A stretch of 64,000 nucleotides of DNA, from the NCBI GenBank assembly GCA_038093975.1, contig JBBPTG010000100.1, positions 1-64,000 of the forward strand, in the 5' to 3' direction. The position numbers and the translations under genes were made by a program. The notes under the pieces were generated by a model. It worked only from the letters and a program-made list of their open reading frames with translations, had not been told where the DNA came from and searched no databases. The stretch is from Chalciporus piperatus (Eukaryota; Basidiomycota; Agaricomycetes; Boletales; Boletaceae). This document shows positions 54,962 through 64,000 of the stretch, piece after piece; positions within the stretch are counted from its first letter, which is position 1; each line of letters begins with the position of its first letter.

Positions 54962-55972
54962 ATGTCTCGCAGACATTCGCCAGGTCACGCAAGAGGTGCC
55001 AAAGGTGCAAGTATGCAGATGAGAATGGCAACAAGCGACGCTGCACCCCAACCCCAGGCTTTGCGTCGCAATCATCTGAAAGATATTGCAGACACCACTC
55101 TCCAAGCCATTGAAGCAGGTTCAATTACCTTCGCTGACGTACCCCTTGACTTGGCTGCTAAAGCCAGGTTTTCCAACCACAATACACACTACTACCCACC
55201 CAATGACAGCCTCCTATCCGGGGCTCGAAACATGCCCCGAGCACCTCGATCCGTACCAGATATCTCTATCTTGGAGATCTCAACTCTCGATGGTGCTCGT
55301 CGTCTATACGACAGTTTACCTCGCTCGACCAGCGCTGGCAGAATAGCAGTGCTCAATTTTGCCTCTGCCACTCGCCCCGGCGGCGGCTTTCTTTCCGGCG
55401 CGCCTGCACAGGAAGAGTCCATCGCACGATCCTCCACTTTGTATCATTCCCTTATGACAGATGCCGCCCAGGAATTTTACAAACTCCATGGACGTGATCG
55501 CAAAGGAGGGTTCTATTATCATGCAATGATATACAGCCCCTCCGTTGTCATATTTCGGAACGATGCAGGTGATTGGGTGGCGCCCTTTGAAGTTGATGTT
55601 CTCTCGAGCGCCGCGGTCAATGCGGGTGACGTGCGTCATAAGAACGGGAACTCGGTCGTTCCCGAGGTCGAGAAGACGATAGAAGCAGTCATGAAGGAGA
55701 GGATGGCAAGGATACTTGCTCTGATGGAACAACAAGGGGCGAAGAATCTCGTACTAGGAAGCTTTGGGACAGGGGTGTTCCAAAACAGTGTAACAATGGT
55801 GGCGAAAATCTGGGCGGATCTCTTGACAGGCCAGGGAGCTCGATACGGGTCCTCTTTTGATCGCATTGTGTTCGCAATCCTTGGGACGAGCACATTTACG
55901 ACGTTCAAGCGCGCGTTTCAGGATCCGAGTAGCAGCAATGTGGAGGACTCAAACGCGCCAATGGACGATTGA
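54962..55972 (+). CDS. PARG-like macrodomain protein (microbial type, DUF2263/TIGR02452)
   Basis: An intronless 336-residue ORF. The signature is RIAVLNFASATRPGGGFLSG followed directly by APAQEESIARSSTLYHSL, the GGG..QEE poly(ADP-ribose) glycohydrolase motif with its two catalytic Glu residues. The family also has an N-terminal helical part (LKDIADTTLQAIEAGSITFA), YSPSVVIFRNDAGDW, DVLSSAAVNAGDVRHKNG, MKERMARILALMEQQGAKNL, VLGSFGTGVFQNSVTMVAKI and FDRIVFAILGTS. These proteins remove ADP-ribose from proteins. No signal peptide is seen. A second Met (residue 18) could be an alternative start. The absence of introns is unlike most neighbours but is common in this fungal family. Confidence 0.9.
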   Translation: MSRRHSPGHARGAKGASMQMRMATSDAAPQPQALRRNHLKDIADTTLQAIEAGSITFADVPLDLAAKARFSNHNTHYYPPNDSLLSGARNMPRAPRSVPDISILEISTLDGARRLYDSLPRSTSAGRIAVLNFASATRPGGGFLSGAPAQEESIARSSTLYHSLMTDAAQEFYKLHGRDRKGGFYYHAMIYSPSVVIFRNDAGDWVAPFEVDVLSSAAVNAGDVRHKNGNSVVPEVEKTIEAVMKERMARILALMEQQGAKNLVLGSFGTGVFQNSVTMVAKIWADLLTGQGARYGSSFDRIVFAILGTSTFTTFKRAFQDPSSSNVEDSNAPMDD

Positions 55973-56514
55973 CATGGTTAATCCTTGAAACGGTCCTGCC
56001 AATGTACTTAGCTACTGTATGATCCATAGTGTAGGCTGTAAATCAGACGCTCATCTGGAATGCTCGAAGTACTTGCTTTGTTGCTGCTCTAACCCGCTAG
56101 GTGTAAACTGAATCATGATCCCCAGTGAAAAACGGTTATGTCGAGTTGTGTTCTGATATGTTATGTTATGAATTTGTCATTATTTGTCTGTTGAGATCTG
56201 CGCGTGTATGATTGAGGTCGTTTACCATCAATACACGCCAATGCATCGCCAACGCCATCGTTTAAACATTTACCAATAACACACGCCAACGCATCGCCAA
56301 CGCATCGCCAACTCTCAACGGCGCGAATGTGCCATCAGACCAGTAGCATTGCCAGCGCAATGCGACGTAATGGCAATGGCAATGCTACTGGCACAATGGC
56401 CCAGCTATACCAATATGGGTTTCTTCGCCTCGTGTACAAGGCATGTACTCTCCTACTTATATCGTGCTTTCCCCAACCAAGCTTTCCCTACGCTCTCTCG
56501 TCCTCGCTCCTGCC
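55973..56514. other. Intergenic region and subterminal repeats of the CACTA-like element
   Basis: From about 56230 to 56330 the unit CGCATCGCCAA is repeated several times (ATGCATCGCCAACGCCATCG, ACGCATCGCCAACGCATCGC). A 14-base inverted repeat follows at 56341-56390. No gene is supported. Confidence 0.5.
56341..56390. repeat. Perfect 14-bp inverted repeat (hairpin)
   Basis: CAGTAGCATTGCCA (56341-56354) is the exact reverse complement of TGGCAATGCTACTG (56377-56390), with a 22-base loop that itself contains GCGCAATGCG. GTGCC and GGCAC flank the two arms. It lies just before the transposase start codon. Confidence 0.85.
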
Positions 56515-59500
56515 ATGGAACGTCTCAATTGTGTTTGTCTGCAGTACAACTTTGGTCAACCACACCCTGTTTCGACTGCTACATGGTATCGACATCTTAA
56601 AGAAGCCAAATCAGAGGAAGAGCGTCAGCGGATGCAAGAAGCCGTGAAACCAAAGCGTGCGCCAGCTCGCAGACGCACCACAGCTGAGAAAAGGCCTCTC
56701 GAAGGGAGTGATCCCGAACAGGCTTCGGGATCTAACAAACGAGGGCGCTCAGAGGTAAATTCTATACCTGGTACCTATCAGTTTTCTATCGCTAAATGGC
56801 TTGAACTATAGACACGCTCGCCTTCACCACCTCCATACCCTCCCGGCAGTCCTCCCCAGACCCCACCACCTCTCGACCCTCTTGGCAGTCCTCCCCAGAC
56901 CCCACCGCCTCTTGACCCTCCCGGCAGTCCTCCTCAGACCCCACCGCCTCTTGATCCTCCCGTCAGTCCTCCTCAGACCCCACCACCTCCGGATCCTCCC
57001 CAAACTCCCCCCCAAACTCCCCCCCCTCCGGACTCACCTCGGCAGGTGCACGAAGATGCTCAAATTCGCTATGACCGCAGACCCCGTCCAGACGTTGACC
57101 TAGACGAGCTCACCCGTCTAGCGCGGTTCAAGCCAATGACCAACACTATGTCTTTTATTAACGAGCTTCGACAAGCTTCCTTGTCAGACGAGGTTGCACG
57201 TCTTGATGAGCAAGCATTAGACAGGCTCCGTACACCACCTGCTATTCCCCTGGTCATCGAAAACCCTGGTATACGACACAGCATCTCAACGTATCTCGCA
57301 CTTGAACATGCCTCTCAGGCAGCATATGAAGCTGTTGCTCGTTCGGTCGCGCGGAACTTTGGACAGGCACCTGGTGCTCAAGATGTTCTTAGCTTTCACC
57401 AAGTCGAGACACTCATCCGTATCCACACCGGCGTTGAGCCAATCCTTCACGACATGTGTCCCAACACATGTCATGCATTCACTGGGCCGTTTAGCGACTT
57501 GGACAGATGCTCCATTTGTCGTACTTCTCGCTGGAATCAACAAAAACTTCAAGGCTCCAGAGGACGTGTTAAGGTTCCCGCCCAACAATTCACGACCATC
57601 CCGCTCGGTCCCCAGTTGCAAGCGCGTTCCCGCAGTCCTCAGAGCGCTCGTGAAATGCAGTATCTTTGGCAACGCGCCCAGTCAGTTCTAGACCGGCTTC
57701 GACAATTCCCTGGTGATGGAATCCCCATTGTCGATGATATCGTCATGGGATGGGATTTTCTGGGTGCGGTCCTTGATGGAGACATCACCGAGAAGGACCT
57801 CGTGCTCATGATATCTCTAGACGGTGCTCAGCTGTACGACAGCAAGGAATCAGACTGCTGGATGTATATTTGGATACTCGTTAACCTCCCTCCCGACAAA
57901 CACTATCTGAAACTCAATGTTTTACCCGGCGGTTTCATACCCGGCCCAAAGAAGCCGAAGAACGTCGACTCGTTTCTCTTTCCCGGGTTTCATCATCTCG
58001 CAGCTCTTCAGCATGAAGGCCTATCTATGTGGGACCCCCTCACGGACTCCCGATATATCTCCCAACTCTACCTGTTGTTCACGACGGCAGACGGTCCCGG
58101 TCTCGTATATTTTGATGGCATGGTCGGCCATAGTGGAAAAAATGGCTGCCGGCTTTACTGCGGTCTCTTGGGACGCCGTAAAGACGGTGGTACCCACTAC
58201 TATCCGGCTCTCCTCTCCCCTCGCGACCATGTCGTCCCTGGTTGCGACCACCCAGATATCAACGTCATGGAAGTACCTCCAGGGGGAGCTGTCGAGTACG
58301 CTGAAAATCTCAAAAAAATCACCGCCGTTCTAAATCAGACGGACTGGAACCGCACGAAGACGGATACAGGACTTACAAAGCCCCCGCTTATACTTGGCCT
58401 CAATCCCCAACATTCCCTCGGCGTTCCGTTGTGCATGACCACGGATGTTATGCATCTCGCTGGAAATTTGTCCGATATCCTTCTCTCACTGTGGCGTGGT
58501 TCACTTGATGTTGGGCCTAACGATAACAAGGCTACCTGGGACTGGGCCGTACTCAAGGACAACAACAACTGGACGAATCACGGCAAGCAAGTCGAGCAAG
58601 CCGGCAAATGCCTTCCGGGTTCCTTTGACCGCAAACCCCGCAACATCGCTGAAAAGCTCAACACGCAGTACAAAACATGGGAATTTCATCTTTATACTTT
58701 CGGTCTCGCACCTATCCTTCTCTACGGCCTTCTTCCCCTCAAGTATTGGAGGAACTTTTGCTCCCTCGTCCGAGGTTTTCAGATTATGTGCCAACACTCG
58801 ATTACGCTACAGCAACTACAGGACGCGCACGCTCTTCTTTCTTTGTGGGAACGCGAGTTCGAACTTATCTACTACCAGCTCAAACATGATCGCATCCACT
58901 TCGTTCGTCCGGCCATTCATCAAGTCGTCCATCTCGTTCCCGAATGTATTCTCAAAGGTCCACCTATCTGTTATGCTCAATGGACGATGGAAAGGACTAT
59001 CGGTAATCTCGGACAAGAAATTCGCCAACCCTCTCGCCCTTATGCAAATCTCGCACGGGAGGGCGTACGGCGTTGTCAAGTCAACGCGCTGATCTCTATT
59101 CTTCCTGAGTTGAACGAGCCTCCAAAGCCCCTCCCTCGTGGCGCAGTTGACCTCGGAAATGGTTACGCGCTCCTTCGTAAACGCTCTCGCTATGCGAGTC
59201 TTCCAGATCCCCCCCTTGTCCCTCTCATCTCTGCACTTCTTTCCGACGACCAAGACATGCCGAGAATCACTAAATGGGCCAGATTACAACTTCCGAACGG
59301 TCAGAAAGCACGTTCTGTTTGGAGGGAGAGTCTCATGGACCCAGACCGGCTTCGAGTCTCTCGCAATGTCAAGGTGATTTTCATCTGTTCGTTTAATATG
59401 ATCTACTAACAACCCTTCTTCCAGTTACGATATGGGGGTGGTATCCGTTGTGGAGAAGTCCAATATTTCACGCAGATCGCCGTCAAGACATTTGGAGATG

Positions 59501-59814
59501 GATGGACCTTCCGCACAGTCGCTATTGTCAAACTCTATTCCCCCCCGGATGAGAAACTGCTCGAGCTTTCGTTTCAAGTCGTCATCGCGTCCGCGTTACT
59601 CGAAGAACTCGCCGTCGTCGAGTTCAAGGATATTCTCAGTGTTGTTGCTATGATACGAACACAGCTTACTTTGCCAGACACGGAGTTGGAGGTGGAACGG
59701 TTCTGCATGCTGGAGCGGCCGGGTTTAGATATTTCTGACCTTGGAGTGCCTTATGATATTGGTGTTGATGATGATGAGGATCAGGACGACGTCAATGGGG
59801 ACGACGTAGAATAA
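56515..59814 (+). CDS. CACTA-like (Tnp2/Plavaka-type) transposase
   Basis: Exons 56515-56754, 56812-59373 and 59425-59814 give 1063 residues, all in phase, without internal stops. The N-terminus has a short DNA-binding-like region (MERLNCVCLQYNFGQPHPVS) and a basic KPKRAPARRRTTAEKR stretch. A proline repeat follows (PGSPPQTPPPLDP units). The core carries a Cys motif (CPNTCHAFTGPFSDLDRCSIC), then LVLMISLDGAQLYDSKESDC, WMYIWILVNLPPDKHYLKLN, VLPGGFIPGPKKPKNVDSFL, TTDVMHLAGNLSDILLSLWR and CYAQWTMERTIGNLGQEIRQ, resembling the Tnp2 (transposase_21) and DUF4218 parts of plant CACTA transposases. The C-terminus is acidic (DDDEDQDDVNGDD). It would cut and paste the element and may still be active. Confidence 0.88.
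56830..57040 (+). repeat. Proline-repeat minisatellite inside the transposase gene
   Basis: Four to five tandem copies of a roughly 39-base unit encode PGSPPQTPPPLDP. Later copies degenerate to PQTPPQTPPP. The repeat stays in frame, so it is probably tolerated as a flexible linker. Confidence 0.85.
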
Positions 59815-59832
59815 GATTTTGATATGTACGAT

Positions 59833-60682
59833 CTACGCGACACGGAAACGTTTCATGTATCTCTCCTTAAGTTCTTCATGCAATTTACGACGCTTGGCAC
59901 TTTCAACAGGGATGTGGGACATCGGAAACACGCACACTAAGTATTTTGAAGGGGGAAGTAAAGCCTGGGTCTCAGGGTCTCGGGAACGGACATGGAGCAG
60001 ACTGCATGGCAGCACTGCAGCTCTCTCCGCTGAGTTGTCCGGTGAGCTATATGATGCTGTTATCATAATGTGTCAGGCACCCAAGCGAGCACTTACGCGG
60101 ACGATCCACATTGAGATTTTGCATCCTCGGGTTTGATTATATTGTCGCAAGCCACGACGACTTCTCCAATTTCTCCCGTCTGTGTTGCGCTGGTATAAAC
60201 GATCCTGCATGTAAATATACCATCACGAACAGCAAAAAAATGCCTACACTGTGTGTTTTTCAACATCATTCTTTCGGATGTGGAAGACTATTTTCTAGAC
60301 TCCAGATGAATGGATAGTCAAAGAATAGAGAAGGCTTTGAGTTACTCACCTTTTTGCCTGGTGTCTGCACGTTGATGGCAAGGACATATTTGTCCCATTG
60401 AGGAACAATATCCTCAATGACAAGAACAGCCACATCCCCGGTCATATGAACAACCGGAGGCTTTACGAGAGTCGGCAAAGTAGACAGATCGAGGGACATG
60501 TCGAGACTTGTCGAGATCTCGGTTCCAATCCCGATCATTACAGTAGTCACGGCATTTCCCAGCGGAGTCGATAAGAACTGTAATAGCCTCCTGACCATAT
60601 TGGGGACATGTCTCGACGCGTCTTGGATCTCTCTCTCGCCAAACTCACTCATTAACACGTTTTCACTGTGTATAGTGTACAT
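59833..60682 (-). CDS. Transposon-associated hypothetical protein
   Basis: A minus-strand model starts MYTIHSENVLMSEFGEREIQ and reads through MVRRLLQFLSTPLGNAVTTV to VIEDIVPQWDKYVLAINVQT. An intron follows GKK (donor GTGAGT, acceptor near 60240). The next exon reads CRHFFAVRDGIFTCRIVYTS and ATQTGEIGEVVVACDNIIKP. A last exon (LLHVRSRDPETQALLPPSKY to KLHEELKERYMKRFRVA) ends at 59833. The second splice has more than one possible solution. No domain is recognised. Its position directly behind the transposase and its converging orientation suggest it belongs to the same element. Confidence 0.5.
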
Positions 60683-60684
60683 AA

Positions 60685-62673
60685 ATGGACTTTACATTCC
60701 CTTCCCTTGTTTCCGGAAATCCTTTCCATAATTCCAGTGGTATTGGACTTGTTGGGAATGGTAGTGGTCTAGACTGTGATATCTATTCAGATCGCGCCAT
60801 CTCCTCGTTCCAATCACCTAATCAAATGTCTCAGGTAAGTTTGTGTTCAAGGTACTCTCCTGATCTCGTTGATCTGTTGCAGGCCGCATATATGCAGGAA
60901 ATCGGACTTCTTCGACAAAACTACCTCGAGCTCAAGATGGAGTTGGCCAAGACTGTAAGCGAGCGCGATGCAATTCGGTACAGATTTTATGTTTTTATCA
61001 TTCTGTCTAATACTATTCAAATTTAGGACTGCATTCGACAAGCTGTCTACGTCGCTCGGATCGTCCGCACCACCTGATACCCCCGAATCCGACGACAAGC
61101 GTGCGAAATACCCGAACATCCGATTTTGGACCCAGATCTCGTTCGTAGAGTGGACAAAGTCGGCTGAAGGACAGGCTAATTGGAACTGGAAGTTTGCCTG
61201 TTTTGAAGACCACAACGGAAACCCTGTGGATGCAGGTACAATCACTGCTATACGCGCGCAGCTGAAAAGCACGTGGAAGGATCTTGTCGACAAGAGGCTT
61301 GCGCCGAGGACTTGGAGACAGGCGAGTGCAAGCGCGAAGGATCTCGTTCACACGATTATGTACAAGAAGCATCCGTTCCTCGCCCTGGCCGATAACGACT
61401 GGACAATCGACTATGTATGCGTGCTCGACTATCCTAGCTGGGTCCGACGCTACCTCGACAAGGATGGAAACTACATTGAGGACCGTAAAGAGTCGGTTAA
61501 GAGCGAAGAAATGACCAACGAGGATAATCTGGGTTCGACCACAACGGGTAAAAGAAAATCAAAGGGACAAGCAAAGCCCGAGGTTCCCTCAAAGAAAATA
61601 AAAGGTTCGGTATTTTGTATGAGTTCTCATGTACTAAACTCCGAGCTGTCATATATTTATAGTTTCTGACGAAACGGACGCCATGTCTGAGTCACCTCAA
61701 GTTGACTCGGAAGTCGCACCATCGACCGTCGACTCACCACCTCCCCACCCAGGTAGTATTACCCTTGATAGCAACAACGACAGTGCCACCCACAGATCTA
61801 CTCGATCCCCAAGCACCGAGAACGATGACCGCGAGCGTCTACCACTAGCACTGGCATCTCCGACCGTTCAAGTTAGTAACAACAACGCCGAGCGTCTTTC
61901 CTCCCCAGGCCCGACGGCTACTAGTCAAGCGTGCACTATCCCCGACCATTAATAACAACGGTGGCGAGCGTGCACAATCCCCAACCGCTTATGACGACAC
62001 CGAACTTGTACTATCCCCGACCGCTAACAACGACATCGACCATATGTCTTCAGCCACTCACGACAACGAAAGCAAGTCAAAGGGATTTTATATTGATCCT
62101 TTGTAAGTCACGTATCTTTCCTTGAATATATGCTAATGTCCGCTCGCATTCTAGAGCAGCTCTTGGAACAAAAACCTTAAAAATCAAACTCTCCCCTCTT
62201 CCTCCTGCGCCTACTCAATCCGAGTCATTGAGCAATGTTAAGAAGAACGAGGACGATGTAACGAAAACAAACGCGAGGAAGAGAGGTAAGGGTGTCGCTT
62301 CAGACGTCGAAAAGGTTAAGGGAAATTCGGGCGGCCGTAAAATGTGTTTGTCAAAGTATAAGACGGCGTTGTAAGTCTTTGTTTTCGCGATTCGTACTGG
62401 TTCTGCTAATATATTTTGTTATAGCAATCTCTGCGCATCCCGCTGGCTTCATCGGGTGAACCGTAACGGAACGAGGGACGAATTCCGAACGTATTGGGAC
62501 AGACTCGATGATACCCAGCGCAAGGTGTGCCTTTCCCTTTATACCACTTTTGATTCTATCTAACAAACACGCAGGCTTATGAGATGGAAGTACTGGAATT
62601 GGTGAGTATATTCCGCTTGCGACTTGTTTAACTAATCATATTGTAGGTCGGGAAAAATGCCTGGGATCAATAA
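60685..62673 (+). CDS. Transposon-associated hypothetical protein, multi-exon
   Basis: Starts MDFTFPSLVSGNPFHNSSGI. After introns it reads YMQEIGLLRQNYLELKMELA (short coiled coil). A folded region follows: YPNIRFWTQISFVEWTKSAE, WNWKFACFEDHNGNPVDAGT, LAPRTWRQASASAKDLVHTI and WTIDYVCVLDYPSWVRRYLD. It continues into a basic stretch (KRKSKGQAKPEVPSKKIK) and a long Ser/Thr/Asn/Asp-rich region with SPTANN-like repeats. One base out of frame near 61925 interrupts that region. The last exons read NLCASRWLHRVNRNGTRDEF and RTYWDRLDDTQRKAYEMEVL, and end VGKNAWDQ. The end vaguely resembles an HMG box, but not enough to claim it. Its ATG is two bases from the ATG of the minus-strand gene. Confidence 0.5.
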
Positions 62674-63320
62674 GCATCGTTCGCGTACGTGACACGCAGG
62701 AGACAACAACTCTGTCCACTGTTGATTATACGGTCGTCCGCCATCAATAAGGATAACATTGCTTCATCCCATAGTGCACTAGGGGCTCTTTGGTTGTTCG
62801 AGACGTCTTGGGGTCCGCTCACGTGCTAGCCCTCTGACTGTAGACACAACCCAGGTTCTTGTGATCACCTGTAACGTCACAATTCGCCTTTTGGCTTTTC
62901 AATTCTTTTGGGCCAGCCTTTAGTGCCCCGTCTCTGTTCCCCTCATACGTGGTATTTGATTTTCGAAGACCGAGTTGGGGTCGTGCCCAATTGCGAAGGA
63001 CGACAAGGGAAAAGCGCGTCGCCGCCCCCTTGGCTGAGTCATACGTAGGAAACGTAAGCCGGCAGCACCGCCGAGGTACAAAAAATAGAAAACAATAAAT
63101 AAAATCTTGTATTACGATAGCTTTCGCTGCTGCTCGAAGTTCGAAGTTCGAGAGTAGTATATGTGTAAAATCCAAACAGATCTTGGGAAAATTCCTCACA
63201 AGATCTGCAAAGATTCCAATAAGTGTCGCAGATATTATCTCCGCTCCAAGAAATACTTCCTTCGTCCTCGTGTCTGTCATCCCTAGAGAACCTTTGGAAG
63301 ATAGGGTTCAGTAAGGATAT
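62674..63320. other. Possible terminal repeat or leader of the following retroelement
   Basis: No host gene is recognised. An ORF at 62819-63280 on the minus strand has no family features. The region immediately precedes a Ty3-like gag and could hold its left LTR; a TGT start near 62840 is possible but no second LTR is in the window to compare. Confidence 0.35.
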
Positions 63321-64000
63321 ATGTCAGCAGAGATCTACGATCAGGAACCACAAGATCAAGGTTACAGAAGTCCCCCACGTCATTTTCCATCCTCATCCGA
63401 AAGTTCTCATCCCTCTACTTCCCGCCCCAAATCTCCGATGGCAGATCCGATTGATCCCACCGCTGCCCTCACTGCTGCTCTGAAGGCGCTCCTTTCAGAT
63501 AATTCGGACTCCGTGTCCAAAAGGTTGCCGACCCGGGAAAATGGGATGGTGACCGCACCAAGTTCCGTTTGTGGTGGGCGCAGGTTAACGCCTGGCAGTC
63601 TGTCCACACATGGAAAAACAACAAGGTTCGCTGCCTGGCAGTTCTCTCATGTCTCGAGGGAAAAGCGGCCGGGTTAGCGCAAATAACAATAGAGGAGATG
63701 ACACATCGAGAATTGAGGCCGGTTCTCCTCGTTTTGCCGACAGAAGAAGAAGCACGAGAAGAACGGGACAGCCCACGTGCTTCCTTGGGCGTAGCAGCAT
63801 GGCCGGATTGGCCTATGTTTACAGAAGTTATCAAGAACTACTTCCAGATCGATGTTCTCGCCCATGAGAGTTTCCGGAAGTTAGAAGCACTCAAACAGGC
63901 TGGAAAGCCTATTGATATCTCCTTACAAGAATTCACATTGTTGAAAGACGAGTCAGAGATCGCAGACGCACATGCGAAAGAAATTCTGAAAAAGGCAGTA
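63321..64000 (+). pseudogene. Partial Ty3/gypsy-like gag, cut by window end
   Basis: The frame starts MSAEIYDQEPQDQGYRSPPR and runs to ALLSDNSDSVSK. After an AAAA run at about 63520 the convincing continuation is one base out of phase: VADPGKWDGDRTKFRLWWAQ, VNAWQSVHTWKNNKVRCLAV, LSCLEGKAAGLAQITIEEM, then FQIDVLAHESFRKLEALKQA. It stays open to the window edge. W.G....F..WW and the LEGKA.G..Q pattern are typical of Ty3-type gag capsids. The one-base shift suggests a damaged copy, unless translation slips there. The rest of the element would lie beyond 64000. Confidence 0.65.

Larger units (their letters stand above)
56230..62680 (+). mobile_element. CACTA/Tnp2-like DNA transposon region
   Basis: The element is defined by its transposase gene (56515-59814), the subterminal-type repeats and hairpin at 56230-56390, and two further genes of transposon-like character (59833-60682 minus, 60685-62673 plus). 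I could not find matching CACTA-type terminal inverted repeats; a TAGTG at 62773 is the only hint of a right end. The limits given are therefore approximate and the inclusion of the two other genes is inference. Confidence 0.5.

Noticed and set aside
56515..59814. Transposase as a KDZ (Kyakuja-Dileera-Zisupton) type
   Set aside because: The CxC cysteine clusters of KDZ proteins were not seen. The Tnp2-like core and DUF4218-like tail fit CACTA-related transposases better.
62390..62600. HMG-box at the end of the 60685-62673 gene
   Set aside because: Only the W..L.D..RKAYE-like half resembles an HMG box. The N-terminal half does not fit, so the claim is too weak.
62819..63280. Minus-strand 153-residue ORF as a gene
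   Set aside because: Composition is poor, no homology features are seen, and it sits where a retroelement terminal repeat is more likely.
1..64000. tRNA or rRNA genes
   Set aside because: No cloverleaf with conserved A/B boxes or rRNA-like stretch was recognised by eye. A dedicated search (for example tRNAscan-SE) would be needed to exclude them.

Overview
The window looks like nuclear DNA of a filamentous basidiomycete, most likely an Agaricomycete. Genes are interrupted by many short (about 45-70 nt) GT..AG introns. Housekeeping products are fungal: eIF4G, a TRK K+ transporter, Grx5-type glutaredoxin, Ppm1/LCMT1, dynactin p25, cytochrome b2 and a TMEM70-like protein. The transposons (CACTA/Tnp2 type, a DIRS/Ngaro-like retroelement, Ty3-like gag) are of kinds common in Agaricomycetes. 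No rRNA, tRNA or CRISPR array was recognised.

Layout. 1-1000: ACTGG-type minisatellite. 1075-2302: unknown spliced gene, followed by a degenerate TCGGCC-core repeat array (2310-2890). 2946-6463 (minus): decayed DIRS/Ngaro-like retroelement. 7.27-23.6 kb: an accessory locus of segmental duplications around secreted peptide-precursor-like genes. 24.9-36.5 kb: conserved housekeeping genes on the plus strand (eIF4G, TRK transporter, monothiol glutaredoxin, leucine carboxyl methyltransferase). 36.7-41.5 kb: a broken F-box gene, a dead cytochrome b2 copy and unassigned debris. 41.7-45.9 kb: an isocitrate lyase/PEP mutase-family enzyme and an intact cytochrome b2. 46.8-56 kb: TMEM70-like protein, dynactin p25, an unknown membrane protein, an HSL-type hydrolase with a long tail, and a PARG-like macrodomain protein. 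56.2-62.7 kb: a CACTA-like transposon with a nearly full-length transposase and two associated unknown genes. 63.3-64 kb: start of a Ty3-like gag running off the edge.

The most interesting part is 7.27-23.6 kb. Four gene copies (A 7273-7640, B 9127-9465, C 18108-18486, D 19982-20319) end in exactly the same C-terminal peptide, EARICRYGCL, while their middles diverge. B, C and D have a signal peptide, a proline/acid-rich pro-region with dibasic or monobasic sites, two introns at conserved positions, and a two-cysteine C-terminal heptapeptide. The codons of the shared tail differ almost only synonymously, so the peptide itself seems to be under selection. A+B and C+D lie in two direct 2.5-kb repeats. 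Each repeat is followed by one copy of a second secreted family, Gly/Ala/Ser-rich proteins E and E-prime, which lie in inverted orientation to each other. E carries two Lys-Arg sites followed by hydrophobic segments; E-prime has lost that end. A subtilisin-like protease, a small four-pass membrane protein and an unassigned gene sit between the duplicated blocks. I do not recognise the ICRYGCL family; proposing a ribosomal peptide (hormone-like or RiPP-like) system is inference.

Splice models were worked out by eye with reading-phase checks. Models for the minus-strand genes at 14.2-15.1, 48.8-50.4 and 59.8-60.7 kb are the least certain.
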